In this document: positions 1 through 14,148 of the stretch, piece by piece
Numbering within the stretch: position 1 is the stretch's first letter
Layout of the letters: the number at the start of each line of letters is the position of its first letter
Notes under the pieces: generated by a model
What the model saw: only the letters and a program-made list of their open reading frames with translations
The model's database searches: none
Told to the model about the DNA's origin: nothing
Made by a program: the position numbers and the translations under genes
Source: Hyaloscypha bicolor E
Lineage: Eukaryota; Ascomycota; Leotiomycetes; Helotiales; Hyaloscyphaceae
Assembly: GCF_002865645.1 (NCBI RefSeq)
Contig: NW_020194521.1
Span: 434,001 to 498,000 of the forward strand
Direction: 5' to 3'
Length of the DNA: 64,000 nucleotides

Positions 1-933
1 TATAAAGTAACTAACTTTATTTTCGCGAGGCCTAGAAAGCCTCGCTTAAATGCCTGTAATTCACAGACTTATAGGGTATAGGCTCGTTAGTCCGATAACA
101 GCCTCCAATTATTAATAGCCGCTATTACTATTCGATGGCGTCCATTAACTAAACCCCTTCCTATATCCTCTATAGATATATAAAGTTCAAGAATAAGCAA
201 ATTCGCTTCCTTTATTTATTGCGCAATCTTTGGCCAGCCTACCAGAAGAACGGAAGTCTCCTTACTAGCTTAATAGCTTCTTATAACCAGATTCCCTCCT
301 GGCTTTATATATATTCATTATTGAGATTCTGTAACTCGAAATAATTTCGTTACATTATAGAATTACTACTAATACTAGTATATTAAATGAGTAAAATAGA
401 ATAAAGTAAAGTAATGAATTCTATTTATATTCTATTTAGCAAAATTATGTTCTACTTATACTCTACTTAATACTTATTAAGTATATACTTAAGTAACTTA
501 AATAGTGAGTTATATGCAAGTACTTATTCTTATAAGGAAGTCCCTCGATTTATTTATTAGCTTTAAATTTACTTTTAAAGGTTATATTATATCTAAGAAT
601 AAATAGAAGTCAAAATAAGCCCCATATATTTCTTTTCTCTTTAATTTATTATTTAGAAATTATATATATTAAATAATATATAATTACTATATAAATTTTT
701 ATTAGTATAATAAATAATATTAGAGGAATTTTAAGTAGTAAAAAAGATAATAAAGGTAGAGAAAGATAATAAAGAAAAGAATTAAATAGTATTTATAATA
801 TAAAAAGAGATATTTAATAAAATATCTCATGTAATAAATAGTTAAATTACTTAAATAGTTTATTCTACTTTATTTAAGCTTAGTTATAAAGAGGCTACTT
901 ATATTTTACTTAATATTTAATAAGTATATATAT
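1..933. other. RIP-type AT-rich DNA, no gene seen
   Basis: No open frame of any length is present. The first 300 bases keep some G+C (for example a CpG-containing stretch at 21-50), while the rest is close to pure A/T. Around 385-480 and 855-930 there are inverted pieces resembling the subterminal AT repeats of the hAT elements elsewhere in the window, so part of this may be a short non-autonomous element, but I could not define its ends. The segment ends at the left LTR of the chromodomain Gypsy element; the AT-rich bases just before 934 match its probable target duplication. Confidence 0.5.
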
Positions 934-1120
934 TATAAGTATAAGATCTAGGGCCTGAAAAGCGAGATTTAACTATCTTTATTTTAATAATTTAAAGCTA
1001 AAAAAGAGAAAAGGATCTCGAAAGAGCCTCGAATCTAAATAATTATATACTATATACGGACTCACGTATCGTGCCACGTGACCTCGACTTTGCTTCCCGA
1101 CTTCGACTTTATATATCTAG
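934..1120 (-). repeat. Left LTR of element D, first part (interrupted)
   Basis: It matches 24237 to about 24420 almost base for base, apart from C-to-T and G-to-A changes (the AAGATCTAGGG start, the GTGACCTCGACTTTGCTTCC block). It is cut at CTAG, where the 13 kb element is inserted, and continues at 14094. Confidence 0.9.
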
Positions 1121-1424
1121 TATAAGAGGGAAACTATAATAAAACAAAAACTTATATAAAGTATACTAGAGTATAAAATATAACTTAATAGTAAAATAAT
1201 AAGATTAAAGATATAAATAGTAAAGTATAAATAGTATATAGTATATAAAAACTTAATTAAATAAATATAAAAAAGGAATTATTATCTAAAACTATAGAAA
1301 AGCTAGCTTTCTTATATAATTTCCGCAAGTTATATATAAAAGGCCCTAGCCTTTATTATATAACCAAAATATTAAAACTATTAAAATAAAGCGATTTTAA
1401 TAGAATACGGCTTACTATATTATA
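1121..1424 (-). repeat. LTR of element A1 (left)
   Basis: This 304-bp direct repeat has the same length as 13790-14093 and 50973-51276. Differences between copies are overwhelmingly C/T and G/A. It follows the CTAG target duplication. Confidence 0.93.
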
Positions 1425-4250
1425 TTCGACTCCCTATTTATTTATACTTATTTCCTAAATACTAAAAACTAATAAAAAATCCCTATTTAGAGTCCGAAAT
1501 AACGAAATAGTTAGAATTCTTCTTTACTAGTATTTCTAATTTCTTCTTAATATACTAAAAATATAATCTATTATTCTTAAATAGTCTTATTTTATACTCT
1601 CGAACTTGCTTAAAGGCAATCCGGACCTACTTAACTATATTCTTATACTAAATATAATATAGTTCTTTTTATTACTTGGTATTTGCCTTTAATTATTAGT
1701 TAATCTCAGCCTTTATAGCTAGGTATTAAGATAGCTTATTATAGTAAATTATATTATAAATTATACTAATATATTTCAAATAAATAACTTCTTCGAATTT
1801 CGTATTACCTTTAGTATCCTTAAATCGGCCTTTAATAAAAGAAGAAACTCTTAATAAAAAGCTCTAATAACTTTATAGAAAACTTTATTCTTATATATTC
1901 TATTCTAAATAATAACTAGGCTTATTAGAATTATAATAAAAGGCTTTTCGAATAGTAAATTATTATTAAGCTATTCTTTAACTACTATTTCATTCGAGAA
2001 TTATTATTTAATTATAATTCCAGATTTGTAAATTATTTAGCTAAAGATATTTATTTATCTAGTTAAATAATTTCTATTTACTTTCTTTACTAAATACTTG
2101 CTTAATTCCTTTATATCTTCCAAATCGAAATTATTATAGATAGAAAAGTAATTAATACCCTTAAGAACTTTTTTACTAAAGAAAACTGCCTTTTTATAGT
2201 CTATAAAGAAAATATAGCTAATATTCCGATTTTTCTTATTAAGGAAGAACTTGCTATTTAAGGCTTTAGTAATAGCTAGATTATTAGTATTACCTTTATA
2301 CTAATAGTAATTAATATTTCCAGAAATATAGTATCGGGCTAGCTAAAAGTAAATAATTAGATAAATAGAATACTTAGCTAATACTTTATAAAATCCAAGC
2401 TATATTAAGGGGTCCGCTATTAAGAGTTAAGAGGCTAAGATAAAATAGCTATTATCTAGATCTCTATACTTTAATACTTTATCTTTTCAGAAATAAAATT
2501 ATAATATCTCTATTTCCTCTATAAAAAGCTTTCGAATATTAAGCTTCTTAGTTTATTTCAGGTAATTCTTCTTATAAATATAGCTATTTGTATTTAGATT
2601 AGAGGTATTAGATTCAGAAATAGAAGCTATAGTATTAAATTAGAGCTATAAATTCGGGCGGAATTAATTAGAAACCCGATACTTATATTTATAGTTTATA
2701 ATCTTTTTATTTTCTAAAAAGAAATCCCGTATTTCCTTATTTATTTAAATAGCAGAAATATATTTCTTATTCTTAATAATATTATAGATTTTAGTAACTA
2801 TTTTCAAGATATCTATAAGTTTAATATTAATTATCTAAATAGAAAGAGTATTAGTAAATTACTAAAAATATACTTTATAGGAAGCTTTAAGGAATCCGTT
2901 ACTAATTCTATAATATTTTTATTTATAAATAGATCCCAGAATACTACTATATAATTTCTTAAAAATATAATTATTCCAATAATTAAATATTAGCTTCTAT
3001 TTAGCTAGTATTTTATAAGTATAGTATTTAGATATATTATTAATATTATTAATCTTTTTCTTTTTGGTTTTTGGAGGCTTTCTGGATAGTATCTCTTCCT
3101 TGCTTTTTTTTATTTCATTTCCTAGTATATTATTAATCTTATACTTGAACTAGTATTTAGATCTATATTATTTATTAGAAATCTTAGGCTTAGCTTGCTT
3201 TTCTTTCTTACTAGATTCTTAATTAGTTATACTAGTTCTACTAGTTTTACTAGTAATACTAATAATAGGCTTTATTAGTTTAGTTCCAGTTTTATTAGTT
3301 AAATCCGATTAAGTTACTACTAAGATTATAATAGAAGCCCATTTTCTAAACTTATTATAAAAGCCAGAAAAAGATTTATTATTATAATATCTTTTAATAA
3401 GAATTCCGGAAATATTAAAAGTATACTATCTAGCCTTAAGATTATTAGCTAATAGTAGTTTAAAAGCCAATTCTCTAGGTTCCAAAATAGCTTTAATATA
3501 CTTAAGTATCTTAGTAATATCTGATTTAGTAAATATACTAGTATTCTAATACTTTTTATCTTTAATATATTTTAAAATAGCTTTATTAATTAACTAAATA
3601 GCCTTATATACTAAAGCTTTTATTTTAAAAAGGAAATATAACTTCTTATAGATATTTTTACTAAGATTATTATAGATATTATTAATATATTAGCTAAAGG
3701 CTTTACTATATAGTATAATTTCATTTTAATTCTTAATTTCTAGACTATTTATTATAGTCTTAATCTTATTAAGCTTCTCTTATCTGCCTTTAGTAATACC
3801 TTTAATAATATTCTCAAATTCCCTATTATTAGCTTAATAGTTCTTTAATTCCTCCTTAATTAATTCCAGTTTAGTTTCGTTTCTAATAAAGGTTTTCTAT
3901 TTTAAGAACTTATTATATATATTACTTAATTTATTAAGGATATTTATATTAAATTTAATAATTATAGCTATCTTTTCTAATATTAGTAGGCCTTTTATAA
4001 CTACTCAAGCTCTTTTAATATTCTAAACTTTAATACTATTAATTTATAGGCTTTCGGTAATACTATAGCTTATAAAAACTAGCTACTATATTTTACTAGA
4101 TTAAGAAATCTATTCTTTAGCTATTTTATTATTCTTAAAAAAATTATATAAATATTATTAGTATAATAGTTATAAATTATAAAATTAAAAGTTCTTAAAG
4201 TTATAAGAATTTCTTTTAAGTATTTCCCAAAACAAAAAATAAATTAGAAT
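1425..4250 (-). pseudogene. Degenerate extra ORF downstream of pol in element A1
   Basis: Minus-strand translation from about 4050 to 2050 stays in one frame over long stretches. It is interrupted mainly by TAA/TAG codons of the kind RIP makes from Trp, Gln and Arg codons. It is rich in Lys, Asn, Ile and Ser, with a Lys/Ser-rich middle segment (KEEILSRKPPKTKKKK near 3050-3100) and a later stretch including GNTNNLAITKAL and RNISYIFFIDYKK (about 2310-2200). A co-linear copy is present in the second element (51277-54150). Its place between the end of pol and the 3' LTR is where envelope-like or accessory ORFs sit in other LTR elements. I see no membrane segments or known domain and do not assign a function. 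Confidence 0.6.
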
Positions 4251-7200
4251 AGACTTGAATTATATAAAAGTAATATATATATTCGAGTTTTCTTTTTTTC
4301 TAGTAAGAAAATAAAACTGAAATAATAATATATATAATAGGGAAAATAAATATAATAATTAAATATATTTAAAGTAATATAGTTATAAATTAGAAATAAT
4401 TATAGAAAGTAAAATATAGAATTAAGCTTCTATTATAGAAAAGAATACTAATATATATATTTAAGGAAATATAATCTGGGAAATAATTAAGATAAATTAA
4501 ACTAAATAGTAATAATAGAAAAATAAAAAGGTAATATAATAGAAATATAATAGTAATAATATCTAAAGTATTAAAATATAAAAGAAAATAACGAAAACTT
4601 TATAATATAGATATATTTCGATTTTTTCTTTATTTAGAGATATCTCTATTAACTTAAAAAATAGTATAAAAGAAGGAAAATAATATAGGAAATATATAAA
4701 AGATAAAATATATAAATATATTAAAAGTATTAGAAAAATATAAAATAAATATTAATAAAAAGAAAATTAGAATAACGGAATTAAGAAATAATTTAGAATA
4801 AAATATTACTTCTTTTAAAACTAATCTATATCTCTTCCGAAAGCTAATTATAATTATTTAATATTTATTAAAATCGATTTTATATAATAGAAAACTACTT
4901 AGTTAATTAGAACTTTAAAATAGTATCTATATTAAAAAAGGTAATATTAAAAGGTTTTAAGGCTATAGAAAGAAGAACTATAAGATAATATAAAATAGGG
5001 TTTATAGTATTATTATTAAGTTTGAAATAGTTAATATAAAAGTTAATATAATATATAGAAAAATCAGGTATTTCGAATTAGTATTAAAAATATAAAAGTT
5101 AAAAGTATTTTCTTAATTATTTAAATAATATTTAATAGTAAGAAATAGATTAATAGTAAGAATTAATAAATTATATTAGCTTTTTTAAAGAAGTAATAGA
5201 TTTCTAATAAAGAAATAGTATTATAATTAGAGAATGGATTTTATATAAAAGAAGTTCTCTTTATATAAAAATAGAAATATATAATATACTAATTAAGTCT
5301 TAATATATATTTTTAAAGCAGCTATAATTATATTAAAGAGAAAATAAGTTTTCTAATATAAAATATACTTTAAATAGGCAGATTTAGTTTATTTAATATT
5401 TAAGAGATTTTTAGAATTATATATTATTAAATATCTTCCGAAATAACTATTAGATTTAATAAGGTTTTCCTTTTCTTTTATAAGGCTTCTAGTTAGCTAT
5501 TTTATTTATATATAATTTCTAATTAGAAAGTTTATTTAAATATTATAAGTAAACTTATAATAGTAGTTTAAATTAAGGTTAAAATCTATAAATATTATAA
5601 TTAAGCTTTAGACTAATATAAGCTATAAGAATAGTTAGCAGAAAAGCAAATAGAGTTCCTAAAAGGCTTTTAGTTCTTTTCTAGAAATATATAAAAGGCC
5701 CTCTTTTTTTTCTTTTCTTTATATATTTTATTTATTTATATTATTAAAATATATTAGAAAGAATAGTATTTCGGAATTAAAAGTTTATAAAATAATTTTT
5801 TAATTCCCTATTTATTTTTATATTAAAATAAAAACTTTATTTTCGATTCCTAAAATTCTAGTAATAGAATACTATCTAATAGAATATATAGTAATAGTAA
5901 TAATTAGATAATAATAAAAAATAAATAATAATAAAACTTATCCGATTTCCAGAATAATAATTTAATAATAATATTTTTTAAAGGCTATAAATAATAGTTA
6001 AAAGGAAAAAAATAAAAGATATATAAAGAATTAAAAGTAATAAGCTTTTTTTTAGTTAAGAAAAGCTTTTATTATCGGATATTTCTTTTTAGTTCTCTAT
6101 AAAGGAAATATACTTTACTTTTTCTAATTCTAGTAACTCTGAAATATATATAATAATACTAGTAGCTTTTTTAATCTCCTAAATACTATTTTACTTATAG
6201 TATTCTATAATTGCTTTCTTTTCCAATTTTATATCTATTTTAAAATATTTATTTATAAATATATACTTATTATTAATTTTATTTTTAGGAAAATACCAGA
6301 ATTTATTTCTTTTAATAAGCTATTTAAGTTAATTTCCGGTATATATTCTCTAAAATATAATACTATTAAGCTCTTTTAATATATAATACTTCTTTAGTTA
6401 ATCCGTATACCTTATTTTATATAGGCTAAGCTAGTAATATAATAGCTTTATATTTCTTAACTTATTTTAATTTATTAATTTAATATTATATATAAGAATC
6501 AGATTCTTTTCAGAAATAGACTCTAAACGAATCTAGTAAATAATATTAAATTACTTCTTTCTCTTTTAGTATTTTCGATTCTTCTTTATTTTAGCTTTTT
6601 TAATATTTTCATTTTTTATTTATATTTGCTTTATATATATTTCCAGAAATATTTCTCTATTATAGACTTTATTCTATTTAAGTATTTTCTAGATTAGAAA
6701 ATATATTTCTATAAATAGTACGGCTTTTCTATTATAGACTATATAAAAAAAGATAAATCCAATTAATTTATATATAGTAATTCGGTTAATAAATAGAATA
6801 TATAGTAATAAATACTTAAATAATTAATTAATATTCCCTTTTAATTATATTATTTCCTTTAGAATTATAGGCCAAAATAATAATTCTATTAATTCCTAGC
6901 TTATTAAATTCCTAAATTACTACTTCTTTAAATTCCGATCTGCTATTTATTTTAAGCTTTTCAAATAAACTATATCTATAAATAATTTCTTTTTAAATAA
7001 ATTTAGTAATCTTTTTACTAGTCGGGTTCCTTAAAGATCTAGCTTTAATCTATTCTAAAAAATCGTTTCTAGTAATAACTAATAAGTTATATTCTTTATA
7101 ATCTAGTAGTTTAATTATATTAATTCTAAGGTAATAGAAAAGAGATATAGCTTTTATTAGATATAGAGCTTCTTTTTATTTATTTTTGCTCTTATACTAA

Positions 7201-10200
7201 TAGACTTTATAGGTACTAATATATTTTTATATATAGTTATAATAACCTTTCTAATAATAGTAACTAGCTATTAAATAAAAAGTATTCTCTTTTCCGATAT
7301 ATTTAATCTTATTATATAGCTCTTTAATAATAATTTCTCTTTACTTTCAATTATTAATAATAAGCCGAAATAAATATATTTTAAATATAACTCTCTATAG
7401 TAATTAATCTCTTATATTATAGTTTAAAGCTTCTTTATTTAACTTTCGAAACTCGGCTTTTAATATTTCTTCTAGTTTAGAGAATATTATAAGATATTAT
7501 ATAATATTCTAGTATTATTCGGAATAGCTATTATTTAAGGAATCTAATAAAATAGTCGGATTATTAAGTAAAATATAAGAGTTAGTATTATTATTTATTA
7601 TTTTATCGGAAGTTATATATAAAAGGCTATAGCCTTTATTATATAATTTCCGGATATTATTATTTTTTAATATTACTAATTTGCTTTCAGATATTATAAG
7701 GCTTTAATTATAGATTTCTAGTAATTAAATACTATTATTTAAATATCTAATAAAGGTTTTAGAAGTTTAATTTCTTAAAATAATATTATATAACTAAATA
7801 AAAACCGCTTTCTTTAACTAAACTTTCTATTTAATAAATACTATTTTAATATTATTAAACTCTATTACTAACTATTTATTAATATTCTTATTATTTTCGG
7901 TATTATTTTTTTATTATAGATATCCCAATAATTCATTAATAGTAATATATTTAATTTCTTTAATATATTTAATTTTAAAGTTAAATAATTAAATTTATAT
8001 TACCTAGTAAGTAACTAGAGTTCTAGAAAGATTAGTAGCCGCTTTATTTAGCTATATAATAAGTATATTAATATCTAGTTTAAGGATAAAGTAAATTCTA
8101 TATAGCCAGAACTATACTTTTTATAAATACTTTACTAGCCTTTAGTATTTTCTTTTAGTAATATTATATCTTTATTTGGTATTATTTCAGATTTCAGACT
8201 TATATTAGATAATTCTCTTTTTTTCTTTATTATTATATTAGTTAAGAGTTCTATTTTATTTATCTAGGTTAATATCTATTACTAATATAATTATTTCTTA
8301 ATCTTCTAATAAATTATAATATAACTTATAGAATATTAAAATAGTAATAAGCTTTTCTTAAAGAATTTATATAGCTTATATTTATTTATTATTTCATTTC
8401 TATATAATATCTTTTTTTATTAAGTAGTAAATAGATTTAGTAATAATTATAAAGCCTTTAATTCAAATATAGTAATAAATAATAATTCTAATAAATGCCT
8501 TACTTTTAATTATACTATTATAATATTTCTATCTTAAGATCTTAATAATTTCTAAGCTTAAAGGGCTTCTTTTAAATACTTTATAAATAAAGCTAATAAT
8601 AACTATTCTATTATAATAGAATTATGATTTTTCTCTAATACTAGCTCTGGCTTATTTAATTCTATTTAAGGTTATATTCAGGTTTTAAAGGTATTCGAAT
8701 ATAAAATACTAAATATTAGATAAAATAAATTATTTATTATAGTTTATATAAGGTTTCTTTATTCTAATATTATTAATAAATAATATAGTAATTTTGAGAA
8801 ACAAATTCTCCAGAATAGTTATAATAGCTCTTTAAAATAATATAATTATTCTTAATAGTTCTAGAGATATTATAAATGTAATTAAATCTCTATTACAAAT
8901 ATTTAATATAAATTAATTATATTCGGAAAAGAAATTAATCAGAAAAATACAAATATATTTAATAAATTCTTCCGAGATCTTATTAGTAAATAGAAGTAAA
9001 TTAGTATCTTATAGAATTATTAAATTCATTTTTATAGTAATATTAATTAGTCTATAAGTTCTAGTAATCTTTTTAGTAATTAAGAACTATAAATTCCGGT
9101 AAGATCTATTATATTTCTCAAAAATTCTATAGTCTAAATATTTTAATAGTATTTTTATTACTATTAATACTAGAGCTTTAAAATATAGGAAATTCTTTTC
9201 TTATTAGGCCTTATATTTAATAGTTTTAATTAAAATAAATAAACTAATATTCTTATAGATTTTTTCTATTTCTTTCTAATTAAATATAATTATATTTTCT
9301 TAATTAATTATTAATTTTCGAAATATAGTTAATTTCTTTTTCTAAAGCCAGTTATTAATATCTAATTATTTAAGACATTTCGGAATAAGTTATAGATTTC
9401 TTGAAATAGCTAATATTCTCGGTAAAAAATAGTTCTTATATTTTCTAATATATTTTTATAAGTATTCTTTAGCCTTAAATCTTTTAAACTAGTTCAAATA
9501 TCTATTAAAGCCTTTTCTAGTTCTATTATTAGTATTTACTAGTTAGATCTTTTTATTTTTTACCTTATATATTTCTATAACTAGAAATAGATTATAGTTA
9601 TTATTTTTATTTTTAAAAGCTATAGCTATTTTCTTTAGTACTATTTTCATTTAATCTCTAGAGTTTATAACCTTTCTATTTAGCTCTTTTCTATTTAAAT
9701 ATAAAGAATATCTTTTTATCCGGTATTCTAAAATACCTTTCTTAAACTTCTATATATTCCAGAATTCTTTTTAGTTTTGAGTTCTAGAATCTATAATTTC
9801 GGAAATATATTTCTTTATTATTAAAAAATACTATTCTATTTCTTTTTTAGAGATATTTTTATTTAATATTCTTTTTACTTCTTTTTCTATTAAATCCGGA
9901 ACTATTTTTAATAATATTCTAACTAGAGCCTTTTTTACTTTAGTTTCTTTAAAAATATTATTAATTTCCTAAATTTCCAAATCTAAAATAAAAGAATCTA
10001 TAGGAAATTCCGGTATTTTCCTATTTCTTCTAATACTATTATTAGTTATAATATTAGACTCTAGTTTTCCTTTTTACCTTTAGTTTCCGGTTCTATATTA
10101 CTTAATTCCTTAACTCTAGAAGCTTAATACTCTTAAATTATTACTTTCTTTTACTTTCCGGTATTTTTTAAAAATAAAATAATTATAATAATATAGGTAT

Positions 10201-13200
10201 TCTGGTTATTTTTAGAGTTAGTAAATCTTCTATCCTATAAACTATTACTTTTATATATAATATTTATTTTTATTTTTATTAAGAATAATTAACTAAATAG
10301 AATCTTTAAAGTTTCTTTAATTAGGAAAAATGCATTTTCGTATTCTATTCCGTTTATAACTTTAGTTTTAAGTTTTACTATTTCTATAAATTCAAATTCA
10401 GTATTAATAATAGTAAATATTTAATAATTTATAGTATTATATACTATTTTACTAATATTTCTAGAGATCTTTTCGGAAAAAATATTAATTTTAACTCTAA
10501 TATTAATTATTCCTTTATATTTAATATTGCTTTATAGCCTTTAAAATATAAATCGAAAGTAGAGAGATTATATAATATATTTATAAGCTAATAATATTCG
10601 AATATTAATACTATTACTTTTAAATTAAATAATTCTATTAATATTAAATACCTGAACTAATATTTCTAATTCCTTAAATATTCTATTTATTATATAAGTT
10701 ATAGCTACTAGTTTTATAAATCTTCTAATATATTTAACTATATTTAATATAATAGTATTTTCTATTTATAAAATAGTAAAATAGGAAATATTATTTTTAA
10801 TCTATTAGTTTTGAAATATAATAGCTAGATTTAATATTTTTAAGGCATTAATAAGTATTCTTATTCTTTTCTAAATTCTTGAAAATAGAATAATTACTTT
10901 CTTTAATAGCCTTATTAGAATATTATTAACTTTAGAAGTCCTATATTTATTATAATTAAAGATATATTAGATTTCTAATTTATTTTATTTATTTCCGGAA
11001 GTATTAATATCTATATTTTTAGCTAAACTATTTCCTTATCTATTATTTCTTAGAATAGTATTCTTCTGGCCTTTTATATAAAATAGCTTTTCTTTAGCTA
11101 TTTCTATTTCTTTTTCCTTTTTCTTTAATAAGAAACCTATTATAATATTAATAGAAATACTATTTATAATTAAATTTTAGTATTATTTATTTATTTAAGA
11201 ACCTAAAGTATTAATAATTCTAATATAATTTCCTTTAAAGTAAAGCGGCTATTTAGATTTCCTAGATATAATTTATTTACTTTTATATATAGATTCCGAT
11301 TAGCTAGTTCTCTTATTTCTTTCTTACTTAGTAAACTAGATATTTCTAAATTATAATCGAATTCTTCTTCTTAGACTTAGAAAACGATTTAGTTAAACTA
11401 CTAATATTTACTAATAAGGAAAAAAGAAATATTCTTTTATTTAGACTTAAATAAGTTTTTATATTATTTTCTATTAAATTAGTAAATATATCTATAATTT
11501 ATAAGCTCTTCTATTAAGAAATAATAGAACTAAAAGATATAGATATATTTTAGATTAATATTATTATTCTTATTTTTATTATAATATCTATAACAAATTC
11601 GTTTTTTCGGTTTTAGGTCTATAATATAGGCTATATTAATTTGAGTAGTATTTTCTAATTATACTTAAAATTAACTTTTTTTAAAATATAGTTATTTAGA
11701 TTTTCTATTTATTCTAGCTTATTTACTATAGCTATTATAGTATTTTCTATAATTTCTATTATAACTTCTAGTATATTTTTTTCGAAAACCCGAATTATAT
11801 TTATTAAGTTATTAATACTATTATTTCTATTATAGTTAGCTAGATTATATAAATAGGCTATAGATATTCTTTCAAATTATAATAATAGCTATATTAAATT
11901 ATTTCTATAGATTTTCTTAAATTATAATAATAATAAATACTTTTTTCAGACTCTTTACTAGCTAATTAATATTATTTCCCTTGGATTTACTACTTTTAAT
12001 AGGCTTTATATAATTAGCTATAGACTGGATTCTCTTTTTATTTATATCTATAATAGCTTCAGAAAATATAATAGAAGGAACTAATAAAAGATAACTATTT
12101 TCTAGTTTAAAAACTATATTATAGACTATTATATTCAAATATTCTTATCTAAGTTTAGATATATTTTGGTTATTAGTAATATTAAAATAGTATTTCTTCT
12201 TTTTATATTAATAGAATATTATTATCTTTTTATATATCTTATTATATTTATAAATAAAAATATTTATAAGCTCGAAATTTGTATTTTTAAAAATATAATC
12301 TCTTACTAAAATAGATAATTCCCTTATAAATTCTCGGTATTAAATAATTTCATTTATTTCTTTTCTTTTTAGTAATTTTTTTAATATTCTATTAAATATA
12401 TTAATATAAAATTTAAAAAAAAATTCTTTATTCTGGGCTTATATAATAATCTAATTAAAAAAGTTATAGCTAATTTTAAATATTTTCTAGTTATATTCTT
12501 AGAATTCCTTTAATAAAGCCTTAAAGAATTTAATTTTCTAATAGTTTTTTGGGTTATTAATATAGTATTCTAATATAGCCTTAATCTAATTCTTATAAAT
12601 AGAAGAGATATAATAAATAATTCTCTCTTTCTTAATATTATTAGAAATATAATAGTTCTTATATATATTTATATACTATTTCAAGAATATAAAAATATTA
12701 TTTCCCTAAAATTATAGTATTTTAAAAGCTCTTATAAATAGCAGATTTAAATCCGGTATTAGTATATACTTATTTTTAGTTATATTAATCTCAATAATTT
12801 CTTTTATAACTAATTATAAAGTTTCTATATTTGAGACTTTTACTAATAATATTTCTAAAGAGCTAACTTCTTATTTAAATATATTTTTTTATTTAGGAAC
12901 CGGAATTTGAAAGAAACTAATTAATAATAATAAATATAGTCTAAGTTCGAGTTTTAATATTAATAGTAATAAAGTAATAGCTTTTCTAGTCTTATTTCTA
13001 TTATTTATATTCTTTTTCCTATTTCATTAGCTTAATACCTATAATATTCTTTTTTAATTTTACTAAACTAGATATATTTAATAGTATTATTAAAGGTAAT
13101 AATAATAATAATAAATATAATTTCGCTAATTTCTCTAATTTTTTTGAATTCTCTTTTTTATTTTTATTTAATATCTTTTCTTTTCTCTAGAAGTTTTTCT

Positions 13201-13789
13201 AGGTTATTTATATAATTTCTTATTTCCGATTTCTTTTCAATTCTTATTTCCGGTTTCTATTTATTATTCTACTTGAAATTAAGAATATTTCCCTTTTTAA
13301 ATATTCTTTCCGAATTCAGAAATAAGCTTAATTACTAAAACTAAAGCTATTTCTATTCTAGTCTTTATTATAACTAAAAATAATATATAAATTAATAATA
13401 TAATTTCATTTCTATATACTAAAGTCTATTTCTAACTAAAGTCTAATTTGTATTATTTTAGTATAATATTTTCTATTTTATTTCTTTTATTTCTTTTTCT
13501 TTTATAATTAGTCTCTATTCTTATTATTTCTATATATTATACTAGTAATTATATTTTATAGTTAACCCGTATTCTAGTTACTAGATATATTAGAAATTAA
13601 TATAAGATACTAAAATTAATATTTATATATCTTTAATATTTTAGCCTTAGGCTTAAGGTATTATAATAGCTCTTTTTTCTTTAAACTTACTAAGCTAATA
13701 ATTCGCCTTATAAATATCTCTTAAAACTTTATAAGAATATTACCTTAATTATAAAGTTTTAATCTCTTTATATTACTTATTATAAAATA

Positions 13790-14093
13790 TATAAGAGGGA
13801 AACTATAATAAAATAAAAACCTATATAAAATATATTAAAATATAAAACGTAATTTAATAGTAAAATAATAAAATTAAAGGCATAAATAGTAAAGTATAAA
13901 TAGTATATAGTATATAAAAGCTTAATTAATTAAATATAAAAGAGAGATTATTATTTAGAATTATAGAAAAGCTAGCTTTCTTATATAATTCTCGTAAATT
14001 ATATATAAAAGGCTCTAGCCTTTATTATATAACCAAAATATTAAAACTATTAAAACAAAGCAATTTTAATAAAATACGGCTTGCTATATTATA
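13790..14093 (-). repeat. LTR of element A1 (right, 5' in element orientation)
   Basis: This is the second 304-bp copy, starting TATAAGAGGGAAACTATAAT and ending CTATATTATA, immediately followed by CTAG and the continuation of the host LTR. Confidence 0.93.
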
Positions 14094-14148
14094 CTAGCTA
14101 GTTCTAGTCTAATCCCTACTAGTACTATATATTATAATAACTATAATA
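14094..14148 (-). repeat. Left LTR of element D, second part
   Basis: It restarts with the duplicated CTAG and continues the LTR seen intact at 24417-24474 (TAGTTCTAGTCTAA..). It ends TAATA, equivalent to 24474. Confidence 0.9.

Larger units (their letters stand above)
1121..14093 (-). mobile_element. 13 kb LTR retrotransposon of the Ty3/Gypsy class (element A1), minus strand
   Basis: Two 304-bp direct LTRs (1121-1424 and 13790-14093) bound 12,973 bp, with a 4-bp CTAG target duplication (1117-1120 and 14094-14097). The ends TATAAG..TATTATA are TG..CA after RIP. On the minus strand, about 9110-8600 translates to the fungal Gypsy reverse transcriptase in degenerate form (TYRLINITIKMN, then FINNIRIKKP where the active-site Asp pair is now Asn-Asn, 8755-8787). 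About 6600-6300 resembles the C-terminal part of a Gypsy integrase (a KYYILKELN segment). A purine-rich stretch next to the 1121 LTR also fits minus orientation. Gag is expected at about 13.6-10.5 kb but is low in complexity. An unusual extra ORF lies downstream of pol. No intact frame remains. Confidence 0.85.
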
